Shown here: positions 18,161 through 27,819 of the stretch, piece after piece | Numbering within the stretch: position 1 is the stretch's first letter | Layout of the letters: every line of letters starts with the position of its first letter | DNA from: Lactobacillus sp. CBA3605 | GTDB taxonomy: Bacteria > Bacillota > Bacilli > Lactobacillales > Lactobacillaceae | DNA length: 64,000 bases | NCBI RefSeq assembly: GCF_002970915.1 | Contig: NZ_CP027190.1 | Location: 1,550,001 to 1,614,000, forward strand | Direction: 5' to 3' | Made by a program: the position numbers and the translations under genes | Notes under the pieces: generated by a model | The model's database searches: none | Told to the model about the DNA's origin: nothing | What the model saw: the letters and a program-made list of their open reading frames with translations, nothing else

Positions 18161-18972
18161 TGAAGAAAACTAGTCGAATCTTCTTAGGGATTTTAGGAAT
18201 TCTGTTAGGGCTGGTCTGGCTCTTTCCATTTTACATGATTTTGACAAACTCTTTTAAAACGCCAAAGGGAATTTTTGCATCCGTATTAGGCTTGCCAACA
18301 ACGGCTACGACGGCTAACTATAAAAACTCTTTTAAAGCGTTAGATTTCATGAATTCATTAGGCCACTCGTTACTAATTACTGTTGTTTCGGTAGTCATCA
18401 TTGTCTTCTTTTCATCAATGGCGGCTTACGCGTTGCAACGTAACAAGAGTAAGTTAAGCGGTGCCTTGTTAATGTTATTTGTTTCAGCGATGCTGATTCC
18501 ATTTCAAACGGTTATGATTCCATTAACGGCAAACTTTGGACATGTTCATATGTTAAATATGTGGGGATTAATGTTGATGTATCTTGGCTTTGATGCCAGC
18601 TTATCAATCTTCCTGTATCAAGGTACAATGAGCAGTATTCCGATTGCCATGGATGAATCGGCTGAATTGGAAGGGGCTAATCGGTTCCAAATCTTCTTTA
18701 AAGTTATTTTTCCAATGTTAACACCAATTACAGTGACTGTTGGGATCCTAAATATTATCTCGATTTGGAACGATTATCTGTTACCATCACTGGTCTTACC
18801 ACAAACTCAGTATACAATTCCGCTACAGATGTTCTTCTTCTTTGGTCAATATACCAAACAATGGCATCTAGCGTTAGCCGGATTGACTTTGTCGATTATT
18901 CCAGTCATTCTCTTTTACGCCTTTGCACAACGTTACATTATCAAAGGTGTTACTGATGGTGCGGTCAAGTAA
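18160..18972 (+). CDS. malG: maltodextrin ABC permease, MalG type
   Basis: A 270-residue partner permease with six spans and the coupling motif ESAELEGANRFQIFFKVIFPML. It overlaps the MalF gene by one base (TAATG). With MalF it forms the membrane channel energised by the downstream MsmK-type ATPase. Length is normal for the family. Confidence 0.93.
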   Translation: MKKTSRIFLGILGILLGLVWLFPFYMILTNSFKTPKGIFASVLGLPTTATTANYKNSFKALDFMNSLGHSLLITVVSVVIIVFFSSMAAYALQRNKSKLSGALLMLFVSAMLIPFQTVMIPLTANFGHVHMLNMWGLMLMYLGFDASLSIFLYQGTMSSIPIAMDESAELEGANRFQIFFKVIFPMLTPITVTVGILNIISIWNDYLLPSLVLPQTQYTIPLQMFFFFGQYTKQWHLALAGLTLSIIPVILFYAFAQRYIIKGVTDGAVK

Positions 18973-19008
18973 ATTAAGCAATTGAATTAAAGCGAAGGGA
19001 GGGTGCTA

Positions 19009-19665
19009 ATGTTAAATCTACAATCAAAGTTTGGACAAAAATTGATCGTCATTGGTAATTGGTTCGCAGCATTGGTTACAATTAATCTCATTTGGTTTCT
19101 AGTGACACTGCCGGTTCTGGTGATGTTGGTTTTAAGTTTCAGCGTACCATTAAACCAAACGTATGCTGGTTCACTGGTGATTACGGTTGTGATGTTAGCA
19201 GCCTTCACGGTACCGGCCACGACTGCGACGTATCAAGCCGTGCAAGTGTGGCAGACTACCGACAGTGGCTCATTTATCAAGGTCACTTGGCGCGCTTATT
19301 TAGGGGCGTTAATGCATTGGCAGGCGAATCTGCTCATGGCAGTAGTAGCAGGTAGCTGGATAACGGCTTTAAGACTAACGACAACTAATGTTGGGTTACA
19401 TGTTGCGACACTAGTTTTCGGCATTGTATTACTAACTCTTTGGAACGGGTGGAATTATTGTCAGTTTGAAAATTTATCGGTCATTGAATTGGTGGTAGCC
19501 CACCCATTCAAGCTACTACTATCAGCAGTGGTTACGATAATTCTATTTGCACTTAACTTCGAGTTGCGGCTGATTTTCTTTATCTTGTTGTTTAGCATGT
19601 CTTTGTCAGCGCTAACAACCTATCGAATTTTTAACCCGCGTTTAAAAGCCGAGTCGACAAACTGA
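19009..19665 (+). CDS. YesL/DUF624 family membrane protein
   Basis: A 218-residue protein with about five to six hydrophobic segments and the DUF624 N-terminal pattern (NWFAALVTINLIWFLVTLPV). DUF624 genes are found in many Gram-positive sugar ABC operons and are often labelled MalA or YesL; their role is not known. The ATG at 19009 follows GGAGG seven bases upstream and is preferred to the GTG at 19003. It lies between the permeases and the ATPase gene, so an accessory role in uptake or its regulation is likely (inference). Confidence 0.8.
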   Translation: MLNLQSKFGQKLIVIGNWFAALVTINLIWFLVTLPVLVMLVLSFSVPLNQTYAGSLVITVVMLAAFTVPATTATYQAVQVWQTTDSGSFIKVTWRAYLGALMHWQANLLMAVVAGSWITALRLTTTNVGLHVATLVFGIVLLTLWNGWNYCQFENLSVIELVVAHPFKLLLSAVVTIILFALNFELRLIFFILLFSMSLSALTTYRIFNPRLKAESTN

Positions 19666-19707
19666 TTTTAACTAAATGAATGATGGAAATAAAGGAGCGT
19701 TGGCATA

Positions 19708-20811
19708 ATGGCAGAAATAAAATTGGAACACATCTATAAACGTTATCCCGGAAACGACGCAGACTCGGTAACTGATTTTAACTTAGACATTAAAGATAAT
19801 GAATTTATCGTATTTGTCGGTCCTTCTGGGTGTGGTAAATCAACAACTTTGCGGATGATTGCCGGATTGGAAGATATTACCAAGGGCGATCTAAAGATTG
19901 ATGGAGAAGTTATGAACGATGTTAAACCCAAAGATCGAAATATCGCAATGGTTTTCCAAAACTACGCATTATATCCACAAATGTCAGTTTTTGATAATAT
20001 GGCTTTTGGGCTAAAAATCCGAAAAATGCCAAAAGATGAAATTGAAAAACGGGTTAATAATGCGGCTGATATCTTAGGCCTCACTAATTATTTGAAACGG
20101 AAACCGGGTGCGTTATCTGGTGGGCAACGTCAACGGGTGGCTTTAGGTCGCGCTATTGTGCGGGATGCTAAATTATTCTTACTTGATGAACCTTTATCAA
20201 ACTTAGATGCCAAACTTCGAGTTGATATGCGGACTCAAATTGCGCAGTTACATCAGCGCTTAAAGACCAATATGATTTATGTGACGCATGATCAAATTGA
20301 AGCGATGACCATGGCTGATCGGATTGTGATTATGAATGATGGTAAAGTCCAACAAGTTGGGACGCCAGATGATTTGTATAACAAACCAGTTAACAAATTT
20401 GTCGCTGGCTTTATGGGATCACCGTCAATGAATTTCTTTGAAGCCGAACTAAAAGATGGTCGTGTTTCAAATGGCAAGGGTCTGGATGTCGCGGTACCAG
20501 AAGGGCGCTTAAAGCTTTTACGCGAGCAAGGCTACGATGGCAAGAAATTAACGGTTGGGATTCGACCAGAAGATATTCATACCGAACAAGTTGCTTTGGA
20601 TGCCATGGCAGATGCAGTTGTTAATGCTAAAGTTGAAGTTTCAGAATTCTTAGGTACTGATTCAATGCTCTATTCACGGACAGGGGCCACGGAATTTGTA
20701 GCCCAAGTTAATGCACGTGATTATCATAAACCAGGCGAAGAAGTTAAAATGGCCTTTGAAATGAGTAAAGCTCATTTCTTCGATGACGAAACTGAATTGA
20801 CAATTGAGTAA
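19708..20811 (+). CDS. msmK: sugar ABC transporter ATPase, MsmK/MalK/UgpC type
   Basis: A 367-residue ATPase with Walker A GPSGCGKST near residues 36-44, Q-loop MVFQNYALYPQMSV, signature LSGGQRQR, Walker B LFLLDEPLSNLD and the C-terminal regulatory MalK/TOBE domain (GIRPEDIH). It energises the MalFG permease and in this family may serve several sugar importers. It is 42 bases after the DUF624 gene; a terminator follows before the phosphorylase gene, so part of the transcripts probably end here. Confidence 0.95.
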   Translation: MAEIKLEHIYKRYPGNDADSVTDFNLDIKDNEFIVFVGPSGCGKSTTLRMIAGLEDITKGDLKIDGEVMNDVKPKDRNIAMVFQNYALYPQMSVFDNMAFGLKIRKMPKDEIEKRVNNAADILGLTNYLKRKPGALSGGQRQRVALGRAIVRDAKLFLLDEPLSNLDAKLRVDMRTQIAQLHQRLKTNMIYVTHDQIEAMTMADRIVIMNDGKVQQVGTPDDLYNKPVNKFVAGFMGSPSMNFFEAELKDGRVSNGKGLDVAVPEGRLKLLREQGYDGKKLTVGIRPEDIHTEQVALDAMADAVVNAKVEVSEFLGTDSMLYSRTGATEFVAQVNARDYHKPGEEVKMAFEMSKAHFFDDETELTIE

Positions 20812-20843
20812 ACAATTGTTGCGGGGTTAAGTTAATGCTGATG

Positions 20844-20883
20844 AAAAGAGTCTGGTGGCAGTAGCTGTCGCAGGCTCTTTTTT
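20844..20883 (+). terminator. intrinsic terminator between ATPase and maltose phosphorylase genes
   Basis: Stem AAGAGTCTG/CAGGCTCTT with a 16-base loop and a T run. It may attenuate read-through into the GH65 gene. Confidence 0.75.
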
Positions 20884-20912
20884 AGCGGGGCTAATTAGGA
20901 GGACGTAAGCAA

Positions 20913-23186
20913 ATGAAACGTATTTTTGAAGTCAATCCATGGCACGTGATTAGTCACGAATTAGTGCCGACTGATAAGCGACTACAAGAGAGCATGACAA
21001 GTATTGGTAATGGTTATATGGGGATGCGCGGGATGTTTGAAGAGCATTACTCAAATGATACGCTCAAAGGAATTTACATTGGCGGTATTTGGTATCCAGA
21101 TAAGACCCGGGTAGGCTGGTGGAAGAATGGCTATCCCGACTACTTTGGCAAGGTTGTTAATGCGGTTAATTTCATTAAAGTGAACTTAACGATTGATGGT
21201 GATCAAGTAGATTTGGCTAAAGATGATATTAGTGATTTTACGGTCGATTTAGATATGCACACGGGGGTGTTACGGCGATCATTCATCGTAACAAAAGGTG
21301 CTAAACGCGTTCAGTTCATGATTGACCGGTTCGTTAGTGTTGCACAAAAAGAATTATTTGACGTTCACTATAGCGTGCATAATTTGAGTGCAGAACCCGT
21401 TCAAATTGGTTTTATTTCACAAATTGATGCGGATGTCTTTAATGAAGATGCTAATTATGATGAACAATTCTGGCAGGTTCTTGATAAGCGGCATACCATT
21501 ACCGGTGGCAGCATGGTAGCTGAAACAAAACCCAACGACTTTGGGACACCGCGGTTTACCTTAGGATTGCAAATGATGCATCGGACTGATTTTCGGGGTG
21601 TTAATGCACCGGATACTGAAAAGTCAGTCACCAATATTTTTCGTGGCACCCTGGCAGCGGATGAAACGAAAAACTTTGAAAAAAGGGTGCTCGTGGTGAC
21701 CTCGCGCGACTATGAAGATATGTTAGCTTTACGTTCCGGCTTGGCAGAGCTAAGTGAAAAAATCAATACGCAGACTTATGAAGAGCTATTGCAAGCGCAC
21801 GTGGCAGTCTGGGCGCAACGTTGGGAATTAGCTGATGTGGCGATTGACGGTGACGATGCGGCGCAACAAGGAATTCGATTCAACTTGTTCCAGCTATTTA
21901 GTACGTATTATGGTGAGGACAAGCGGCTAAACCTAGGACCAAAAGGGTTCACTGGTGAAAAATATGGTGGCGCAACTTATTGGGATACAGAAGCTTTCGG
22001 CGTGCCATTCTACCTGTCATTAGCGAAACCAAAAGTTACTGAAAATTTACTAGAATATCGACACAATCAATTAGATGGTGCGTATCATAATGCGCAGATG
22101 CAAGGCTTGGACGGTGCATTATTCCCGATGGTGACCTTTAACGGCATCGAATGTCATAACGAATGGGAAATTACTTTTGAAGAAATTCATCGGAATGGTT
22201 CGATTGCATACGCAATTTTCAATTATACTCGCTATACCGGTGATGAAACTTATTTGAAGACGGATGGCATCGATGTGTTGACCGCAATTTCTCGTTTCTG
22301 GGCGGATCGCGTTCATTTTTCAGAACGGCGGCAACAATATATGATTCATGGGGTCACTGGTCCCAACGAATATGAAAATAATGTTAACAATAACTGGTAC
22401 ACCAACTTTATGGCACGCTGGACGTTGCAATATACGTTGGCAAGCTTGAAGAAAGTGACCTCAGCGAAGCAAGCAGAACTCGCCGTGAGTGCGACTGAAC
22501 GGGCTAAATGGCAAGATATTGTGGATCGGATGTACTTCCCACACGATGATCAATTAGGCATCTTTGTTCAAAACGATACTTATTTAGATAAGGATTTGAA
22601 ACCAGCGGCGTCAATTCCAGCTGATCAACGGCCGATTAATCAACACTGGTCATGGGATCGTATCTTGCGGTCACCTTACATTAAGCAGGCAGATGTGTTA
22701 CAAGGCATCTATTATTTTATGGACCAGTTTACACCGGCCCAAAAGCAAGCTAACTTTGACTTTTATGAACCGTTGACAGTCCACGAATCGAGCTTGTCAC
22801 CCGCAGTGCATGCGGTTTTAGCTGCGGACTTGCATTATGAAGATAAGGCTGTTGAAATGTATCAACGAACGGCGCGTTTGGATTTGGATAATTACAATAA
22901 TGATACGGTCGATGGGTTACACATTACCTCAATGACAGGTTCTTGGCTCGCAATTGTCCAAGGTTTCGCAGGGATGCGAGTACGCGATGGTAAATTAGCG
23001 TTTGCGCCATTTGTGCCGAAAGCTTGGTCGCATTATCAATTCCATGTCAACTTCCGTGGGCGGTTATTGAAAGTTGATGTTGATCAACAAGGGTCGACGG
23101 TTGAATTGGTTTCAGGTGCCCCATTGACGATTGAATTGGCTGGTCAAGCAGTCAACTTGAAAGATACAGTAGCCACTAAAGTTTAG
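20913..23186 (+). CDS. mapB: GH65 maltose phosphorylase
   Basis: A 757-residue cytoplasmic phosphorylase that converts maltose and phosphate to beta-glucose 1-phosphate and glucose. The GH65 hallmarks are SIGNGYMGMRG near the N-terminus, GEKYGGATYWDTEAF, the catalytic acid Glu486 in GPNEYENN, and HWSWDRI. Length fits maltose phosphorylases; kojibiose or nigerose phosphorylase is a less likely alternative. The start follows AGGAGG. The beta-phosphoglucomutase gene that often accompanies it is not in this cluster. Confidence 0.9.
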   Translation: MKRIFEVNPWHVISHELVPTDKRLQESMTSIGNGYMGMRGMFEEHYSNDTLKGIYIGGIWYPDKTRVGWWKNGYPDYFGKVVNAVNFIKVNLTIDGDQVDLAKDDISDFTVDLDMHTGVLRRSFIVTKGAKRVQFMIDRFVSVAQKELFDVHYSVHNLSAEPVQIGFISQIDADVFNEDANYDEQFWQVLDKRHTITGGSMVAETKPNDFGTPRFTLGLQMMHRTDFRGVNAPDTEKSVTNIFRGTLAADETKNFEKRVLVVTSRDYEDMLALRSGLAELSEKINTQTYEELLQAHVAVWAQRWELADVAIDGDDAAQQGIRFNLFQLFSTYYGEDKRLNLGPKGFTGEKYGGATYWDTEAFGVPFYLSLAKPKVTENLLEYRHNQLDGAYHNAQMQGLDGALFPMVTFNGIECHNEWEITFEEIHRNGSIAYAIFNYTRYTGDETYLKTDGIDVLTAISRFWADRVHFSERRQQYMIHGVTGPNEYENNVNNNWYTNFMARWTLQYTLASLKKVTSAKQAELAVSATERAKWQDIVDRMYFPHDDQLGIFVQNDTYLDKDLKPAASIPADQRPINQHWSWDRILRSPYIKQADVLQGIYYFMDQFTPAQKQANFDFYEPLTVHESSLSPAVHAVLAADLHYEDKAVEMYQRTARLDLDNYNNDTVDGLHITSMTGSWLAIVQGFAGMRVRDGKLAFAPFVPKAWSHYQFHVNFRGRLLKVDVDQQGSTVELVSGAPLTIELAGQAVNLKDTVATKV

Positions 23187-23275
23187 GCTTGATTTCAACG
23201 TGGCCGAATCTGGTTGGAATCAAGTTTTCACACCCTAGAATGCGTTAATCGTCATTCTAAACTACTCCTAAACGA

Positions 23276-23303
23276 CGTATTCCTGAATGGGAATACGTTT
23301 TTT
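23276..23303 (+). terminator. intrinsic terminator after maltose phosphorylase gene
   Basis: Stem CGTATTCC/GGAATACG followed by TTTTTT. Confidence 0.8.
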
Positions 23304-23343
23304 GTCATCAAGGATGCTAAAAGTCAGTTTGTTCCGCTTAATC

Positions 23344-23383
23344 AAAAATTGGCAATCATTCCAAAAAACGGAATGACTGCCAA
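23344..23383 (-). terminator. intrinsic terminator after alpha-galactosidase gene
   Basis: Fourteen-base inverted repeat TTGGCAATCATTCC / GGAATGACTGCCAA with one mismatch; on the minus strand it is followed by TTTTTG. It faces the plus-strand terminator of the convergent gene. Confidence 0.8.
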
Positions 23384-23430
23384 TTTCATGTTATATAGTT
23401 GCAAACGAGGCAACGCATATTAGGAAATCG

Positions 23431-25599
23431 TTAAACTTGGTGCAAGAATAATAACTTAGTTTCAAAATCATGGGTCGGCGGGGCTAATGACAAGCCGACT
23501 TGGTTTAGTTCTTGACCGGACCACTGGCCCCCGGTGGTTAATTGATAACTCGCAGTTTCGTTGAGATAGCGCAAGGGTAGCTGAGTGGGTACTTTGACCG
23601 CAGAACTTAAGCCAGCGGTGTAGAAGCAGATGGCATGTTTTTGATCAGCCGTCACTAACAGCCAAGCTTGTTCAGTTGTTGCAGGATGTTGCGTTGCCAA
23701 CCGGTAAAAGTTAGCGGTTTTAAAAAGTGGTTGCCAAGTTTGATACGTTTTAAGCCGATTTTTAATGGCCGCTTGAGCTGTTGCCGACAAGGTATTTAAA
23801 TCCAATTCGAAGCCTAGTTGGCCGATTGTCGCTAAATCCAAACGAGTTTTTAATGGTGTGGCCCGACCATTTTGTGCATTTGGACTAGCAGCGACGTGGG
23901 AGCTAAACACCGATTGAGGGAACTGATAACTAAAGCCTTTGATAATGGTGGCGCGGTCGACTGGGTCGGTTAAGTCACTCAGCCAAGTTTGATCCGTGTA
24001 AGCTAACATCCCAAAGTCTAAGCGGCCGCCACCTGCGGAACAATTTTCAATGATTAAGGCCGGAAAACGGGCGCGCAACTGACCCAATAGGTCGTACAAC
24101 CCTAAGACGTAGCGGTAATAAAGTTCATCTTGTTGGTCACTAGGGAGGCAATCATTGCCCACTTGGGTTAAATGACGATTCATATCCCATTTCAAGTAAT
24201 CCAAATGATTGGTGGTAATTAGTGTGGTCAACGTTGTTAAGAGGTGTTGACGGACAACGGTTCGAGATAAGTCCAAAACTAACTGATGGCGTGCAGTAAT
24301 GGGGGCACGTTGTTGATAGTGGAGTGCCCAATCAGGATGCTGCTGGTAAAGTTGGCTGGTCATGGTGATCATTTCTGGTTCAACCCATAAGCCAAATTTT
24401 AAGCCAGCCTGATGAGCTTGCTCAGCTAAGGGGCGTAACCCTTGTGGAAATTTTTGTGAATCTACCACCCAATCGCCCAATTGGCCGTGCTCACTATTAC
24501 GGTTAACGAACCACCCATCGTCTAAGACCACCATGGTTAAGCCTAATTTTTGTGCCGTCTGAATCAAAGGTTGCATTTTAGCAGCTGAGACGTCAAAACC
24601 TAGGGTCTCCCAGGTGTTCAGGGCAATTGGATTGTGAATTGTAGTTGGGTGCATTTGGTTAGCAAATGCATGCAATGATTGCGACAGACCGTTAAAGCCT
24701 TGATCAGACCAGCTTAAAACAGCTTCTGGTGTTTGGAAAGTGGTCCCAGCGGCTAGTTTCCAAGTGAAAGTCGTGGGCTCTAAGCCAATTGTTAAGCGGG
24801 TTTGCTGATATTGATCGACTTCTATGGTGTGCTGAAAATTACCGCTCCAGACTAGCGCACTTCCCAAGACTTCGCCAGTGAATTCAGTTGTCTGGGGGCG
24901 AGCTAACGCCACAAATGGTTGGTGTTGTGGCCCACTGGTGCCGCGCAAACTCCGCTGGCTTTGCAATCCAGGATGCAGCGGAGTGAAGTTAGCCTGAGCT
25001 TCATGAGCATGAGTGCCGCTAAAGGTTAGCGCTTTATAGTTCGCATCCGCTAAGTCCAATTGTAGACTGGCCGCAGCGTCGACCATCAGCGTGGTCGAAC
25101 CCGCATTAATTAAGGTTGTACTACGTAAGATTAAAGCTGAATCTTCAAAAATCGTATAATTTAAATCTAACTTTAACTGGGTGACGGTATCGCTTAAATG
25201 TAAAATTAGCGTGGTCACTGCTGTCCCGGCTTTAACCGTTGGCGGTAATTGTTCTGGATTTAAGGGCTCTTGCGTGACTGTCATGCCAGTGTAAGTTAGG
25301 AGCGGTAATAGTTGATTAGCCGCGTCTTTAATCAAGTAACTTGGTTGCCGATAATCCCCGCTGCCAATCGTGGCATATTCTAACGGAAGCGACGTGATGG
25401 CATATGGAAAAGTCGCAGTGGGGTCAGTGGCAAAGGCATGTGCGCCAGTTGGCAAGCCGGGTTCTCCGCAATAGTTCGGCAAATAACGCCCAAAATAGCG
25501 GTGCACCGGATACCGGTGGTCGAGTAACTGAATAATATAACTAATTTGATGATTATAAAGTTGGATCAGACCACTCGTTTTATCGAATTTAACGGGCAT
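23431..25599 (-). CDS. GH36 alpha-galactosidase
   Basis: A 722-residue cytoplasmic alpha-galactosidase. The N-terminal beta-supersandwich is followed by a barrel with WETLGFDV, WVEPEM, nucleophile Asp472 in LKWDMNR, ENCSAGGGR and the acid/base segment WLSDLTDP. It would release galactose from raffinose, melibiose or stachyose. It follows the sucrose PTS gene by 20 bases on the same strand, so both are co-transcribed, linking raffinose to sucrose use. No signal peptide is present, so its substrate must be imported first. Confidence 0.92.
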   Translation of the reverse strand: MPVKFDKTSGLIQLYNHQISYIIQLLDHRYPVHRYFGRYLPNYCGEPGLPTGAHAFATDPTATFPYAITSLPLEYATIGSGDYRQPSYLIKDAANQLLPLLTYTGMTVTQEPLNPEQLPPTVKAGTAVTTLILHLSDTVTQLKLDLNYTIFEDSALILRSTTLINAGSTTLMVDAAASLQLDLADANYKALTFSGTHAHEAQANFTPLHPGLQSQRSLRGTSGPQHQPFVALARPQTTEFTGEVLGSALVWSGNFQHTIEVDQYQQTRLTIGLEPTTFTWKLAAGTTFQTPEAVLSWSDQGFNGLSQSLHAFANQMHPTTIHNPIALNTWETLGFDVSAAKMQPLIQTAQKLGLTMVVLDDGWFVNRNSEHGQLGDWVVDSQKFPQGLRPLAEQAHQAGLKFGLWVEPEMITMTSQLYQQHPDWALHYQQRAPITARHQLVLDLSRTVVRQHLLTTLTTLITTNHLDYLKWDMNRHLTQVGNDCLPSDQQDELYYRYVLGLYDLLGQLRARFPALIIENCSAGGGRLDFGMLAYTDQTWLSDLTDPVDRATIIKGFSYQFPQSVFSSHVAASPNAQNGRATPLKTRLDLATIGQLGFELDLNTLSATAQAAIKNRLKTYQTWQPLFKTANFYRLATQHPATTEQAWLLVTADQKHAICFYTAGLSSAVKVPTQLPLRYLNETASYQLTTGGQWSGQELNQVGLSLAPPTHDFETKLLFLHQV

Positions 25600-25619
25600 T
25601 TTAAAGGCTCCAATCAGAT

Positions 25620-27572
25620 TTAAATGGCTGCAGCGACGCCACCAGTTGCTGGTTGTGTTAGGGCAACTAATTGGTTCCCTGCTGTAACTTGGTCAACTTT
25701 TAAGCGTTCAACATTGGCGTAGGCCGGTGTATTAGTAATGACGAGCATCACCGTGGGGTCATAGTTGGCCGCAGTTAAGGCAGCAATGTCAAAGGTTCCC
25801 AATAGATCACCAGCTTGGACGTGGTCGCCTTTTTCGACCTTGGTCGTAAAGTGTTCGCCGTTTAAGTTAACGGTATCAATACCAAGATGAATCAGGATTT
25901 CAGCGCCAGCATCTGTTTTAATACCATAAGCGTGGTGACTGTCATAAGTAACGGTGACAATCCCACTAGCTGGTGCTAAAACTTGGTCGCTGCTAGGAAT
26001 AATGGCAGCCCCTTGACCCATGATTTCAGCGGAAAAGACTTGATCATGAACTTGGCGGAGACTTTCGTTGGTACCGCTGACGGGCGCTACTAAGATTTCA
26101 TCAGCGACGGCACTAACAACGGGCGCATCGGGTGTGGTTTCACGAACATCAGTATCATCACCCAAAGTTTGTTTTGCATAGATGAAAGTCGGAATGAAAG
26201 CCACAATAAAGGCGATTAAAGCGCTTAACAAGAAGGCCGGAATTGAACGTGATGCAATCGAAATGAAGCCAATTACGGAAGCTGGCCCCATGGCGACGGC
26301 TAAAACGTGAAACAGACCTAGAAAAATACAAGCAATCCCAGAGGCAATGGCGCCAAAGATAAAGGGATATTTCATTTTTAAGTTGACCCCGAAAATGGCG
26401 GGCTCAGTAATTCCTAATAACGCTGATAGTCCGGCAGATGAAGTCAAGGCTTTTTGTTTTTGACTCTTAGTTGCAAAGAAAATCGCTAAGGTTGCGGCCC
26501 CTTGTGCAATGTTAGCCATGGAAGCGACCGGGAAGATAAAGGAACCACCGGTTTTACTAATATTAGCTAATAACTGAGTTTCAATCGCCGGGAAAGTCTG
26601 GTGCAACCCAGTAATCACGATGGCTGAGTAGAGGAGCCCGAAAATCCCCATTCCAATCCAGCCGGTGGTGTTATAAAGGCCAACTAGCCCATTAGTTAAA
26701 GCATCACTGACCGTTCGTAAAACCGGACCAACAATGGTAAAAGTTAGAAACCCGGTAATCACAATGGCAAACATGGGTGTGAACGTAAAGTCGAAGGCGC
26801 CTTTAATATGTTTATGGAAGAATTTTTCAAGCGTAGCTAGGATGAAAGAAACGGCTAGCACGGGTAAGACCTGACCTTGATACCCAGCTTGGGCAACATT
26901 TAAGCCAAAGATATTCCAGTAAGTCATTTTGCCGGCAGCGGTAACGGCGGCTACACTATTACCGTTAACGAGGTCGGGTAAGACCATAATCATTCCCATG
27001 GCAGCGCCTAAGAATGGATTACCACCGAACCGTTTCGTGGCTGAAAAGCCTAGTAGGATTGGTAAGAAGGTGAAGGGGGCAGCCGCCATGGCGTTAATCA
27101 TTTCGGCAATGCCTTTGAGACCGGGATAAACTTCAACCACGGACTTGGCCATGAATAGATTTTCGGCCGTTAACACATTATTTAAAGCCATTAATAGACC
27201 ACCAGCAACTAAGGCTGGAATAATTGGAATAAAAATATCAGATAGCACTTTCAAAAAGTCCATTAATGGGTTTTTCTTTTGGCCTGCACTGGCGACGGCT
27301 TTAATGTCATCAGGGGTGGCTTCTTTAAGGCCGGTTCTTTCAATTAAAGCATCATATACGTAATCAACGTCACCGGGTCCAATAATAATCTGGTATTGCC
27401 CGTTAGTTTCGAAGGTGCCCTTAACATCGGGATCATCATCTAACGCTTTTTGATTGATTTTGCTTTCATCTTTAATCACTAACCGTAGTCGAGTTGCACA
27501 ATGGGCAGCGGCTTGAAGATTATTAGTACCGATCGCAGCTAAAACACGATCAGCGACTGCTTGATGGTTCAT
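25620..27572 (-). CDS. sucrose-type PTS permease EIIBCA
   Basis: A 650-residue beta-glucoside/sucrose-family PTS enzyme II in the order B-C-A. EIIB has its phosphorylation cysteine in [10 protein letters not shown] (about residue 25), EIIC spans about residues 105-460, and EIIA carries the active histidine in [10 protein letters not shown] near residue 565. The ATG at 27572 with AAGGAG eight bases upstream is preferred to an upstream start. It is divergent from the sucrose-6-phosphate hydrolase gene across shared operators, which points to sucrose; raffinose entry by the same permease is possible because of the GH36 gene behind it. Confidence 0.9.
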   Translation of the reverse strand: MNHQAVADRVLAAIGTNNLQAAAHCATRLRLVIKDESKINQKALDDDPDVKGTFETNGQYQIIIGPGDVDYVYDALIERTGLKEATPDDIKAVASAGQKKNPLMDFLKVLSDIFIPIIPALVAGGLLMALNNVLTAENLFMAKSVVEVYPGLKGIAEMINAMAAAPFTFLPILLGFSATKRFGGNPFLGAAMGMIMVLPDLVNGNSVAAVTAAGKMTYWNIFGLNVAQAGYQGQVLPVLAVSFILATLEKFFHKHIKGAFDFTFTPMFAIVITGFLTFTIVGPVLRTVSDALTNGLVGLYNTTGWIGMGIFGLLYSAIVITGLHQTFPAIETQLLANISKTGGSFIFPVASMANIAQGAATLAIFFATKSQKQKALTSSAGLSALLGITEPAIFGVNLKMKYPFIFGAIASGIACIFLGLFHVLAVAMGPASVIGFISIASRSIPAFLLSALIAFIVAFIPTFIYAKQTLGDDTDVRETTPDAPVVSAVADEILVAPVSGTNESLRQVHDQVFSAEIMGQGAAIIPSSDQVLAPASGIVTVTYDSHHAYGIKTDAGAEILIHLGIDTVNLNGEHFTTKVEKGDHVQAGDLLGTFDIAALTAANYDPTVMLVITNTPAYANVERLKVDQVTAGNQLVALTQPATGGVAAAI

Positions 27573-27605
27573 TAGGACCACTCCTTTAAGTTTGATAAAT
27601 TAGTT

Positions 27606-27776
27606 TTGCAAGCGCTTTACACAATCCAATAATAACAAGTTATCAAAATATGTCAAGCGCTTAACATAAAATAATTTATCAGTGTATTCTTTATTGAACA
27701 GCCGATTTCATAAAAAATAACACATAATTAAGCGAAATGTGACAAGCGTTTGACATATCGTTGTAAGCGGTTTTAT
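27606..27776. promoter_or_regulatory. divergent scr operator region (four CAAGCG-type boxes)
   Basis: Four related boxes lie between the divergent PTS and hydrolase genes: TTGCAAGCGCTTTACA (27606-27621), ATGTCAAGCGCTTAACAT (27650-27667, nearly a perfect palindrome), TGACAAGCGTTTGACA (27740-27755) and TTGTAAGCGGTTTTATAA (27761-27778). They fit LacI-type ScrR operators, and the first and last also resemble cre sites. The paired arrangement near both promoters would allow joint repression. Confidence 0.65.
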
Positions 27777-27819
27777 AATAGGCTTAACTTAAATTAGTCC
27801 ATCGAAGGAGTTAACAATC

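Noticed and set aside
23214..23423. 69-codon frame between the maltose phosphorylase and alpha-galactosidase genes
   Set aside because: It runs through two intrinsic terminators and lacks a usable ribosome site; the repeated hairpins explain the sequence.
27582..27819. CRISPR-like short repeats between divergent sucrose genes
   Set aside because: The repeats are imperfect 14-18 base palindromes with uneven spacing, as expected of operators; no cas genes.
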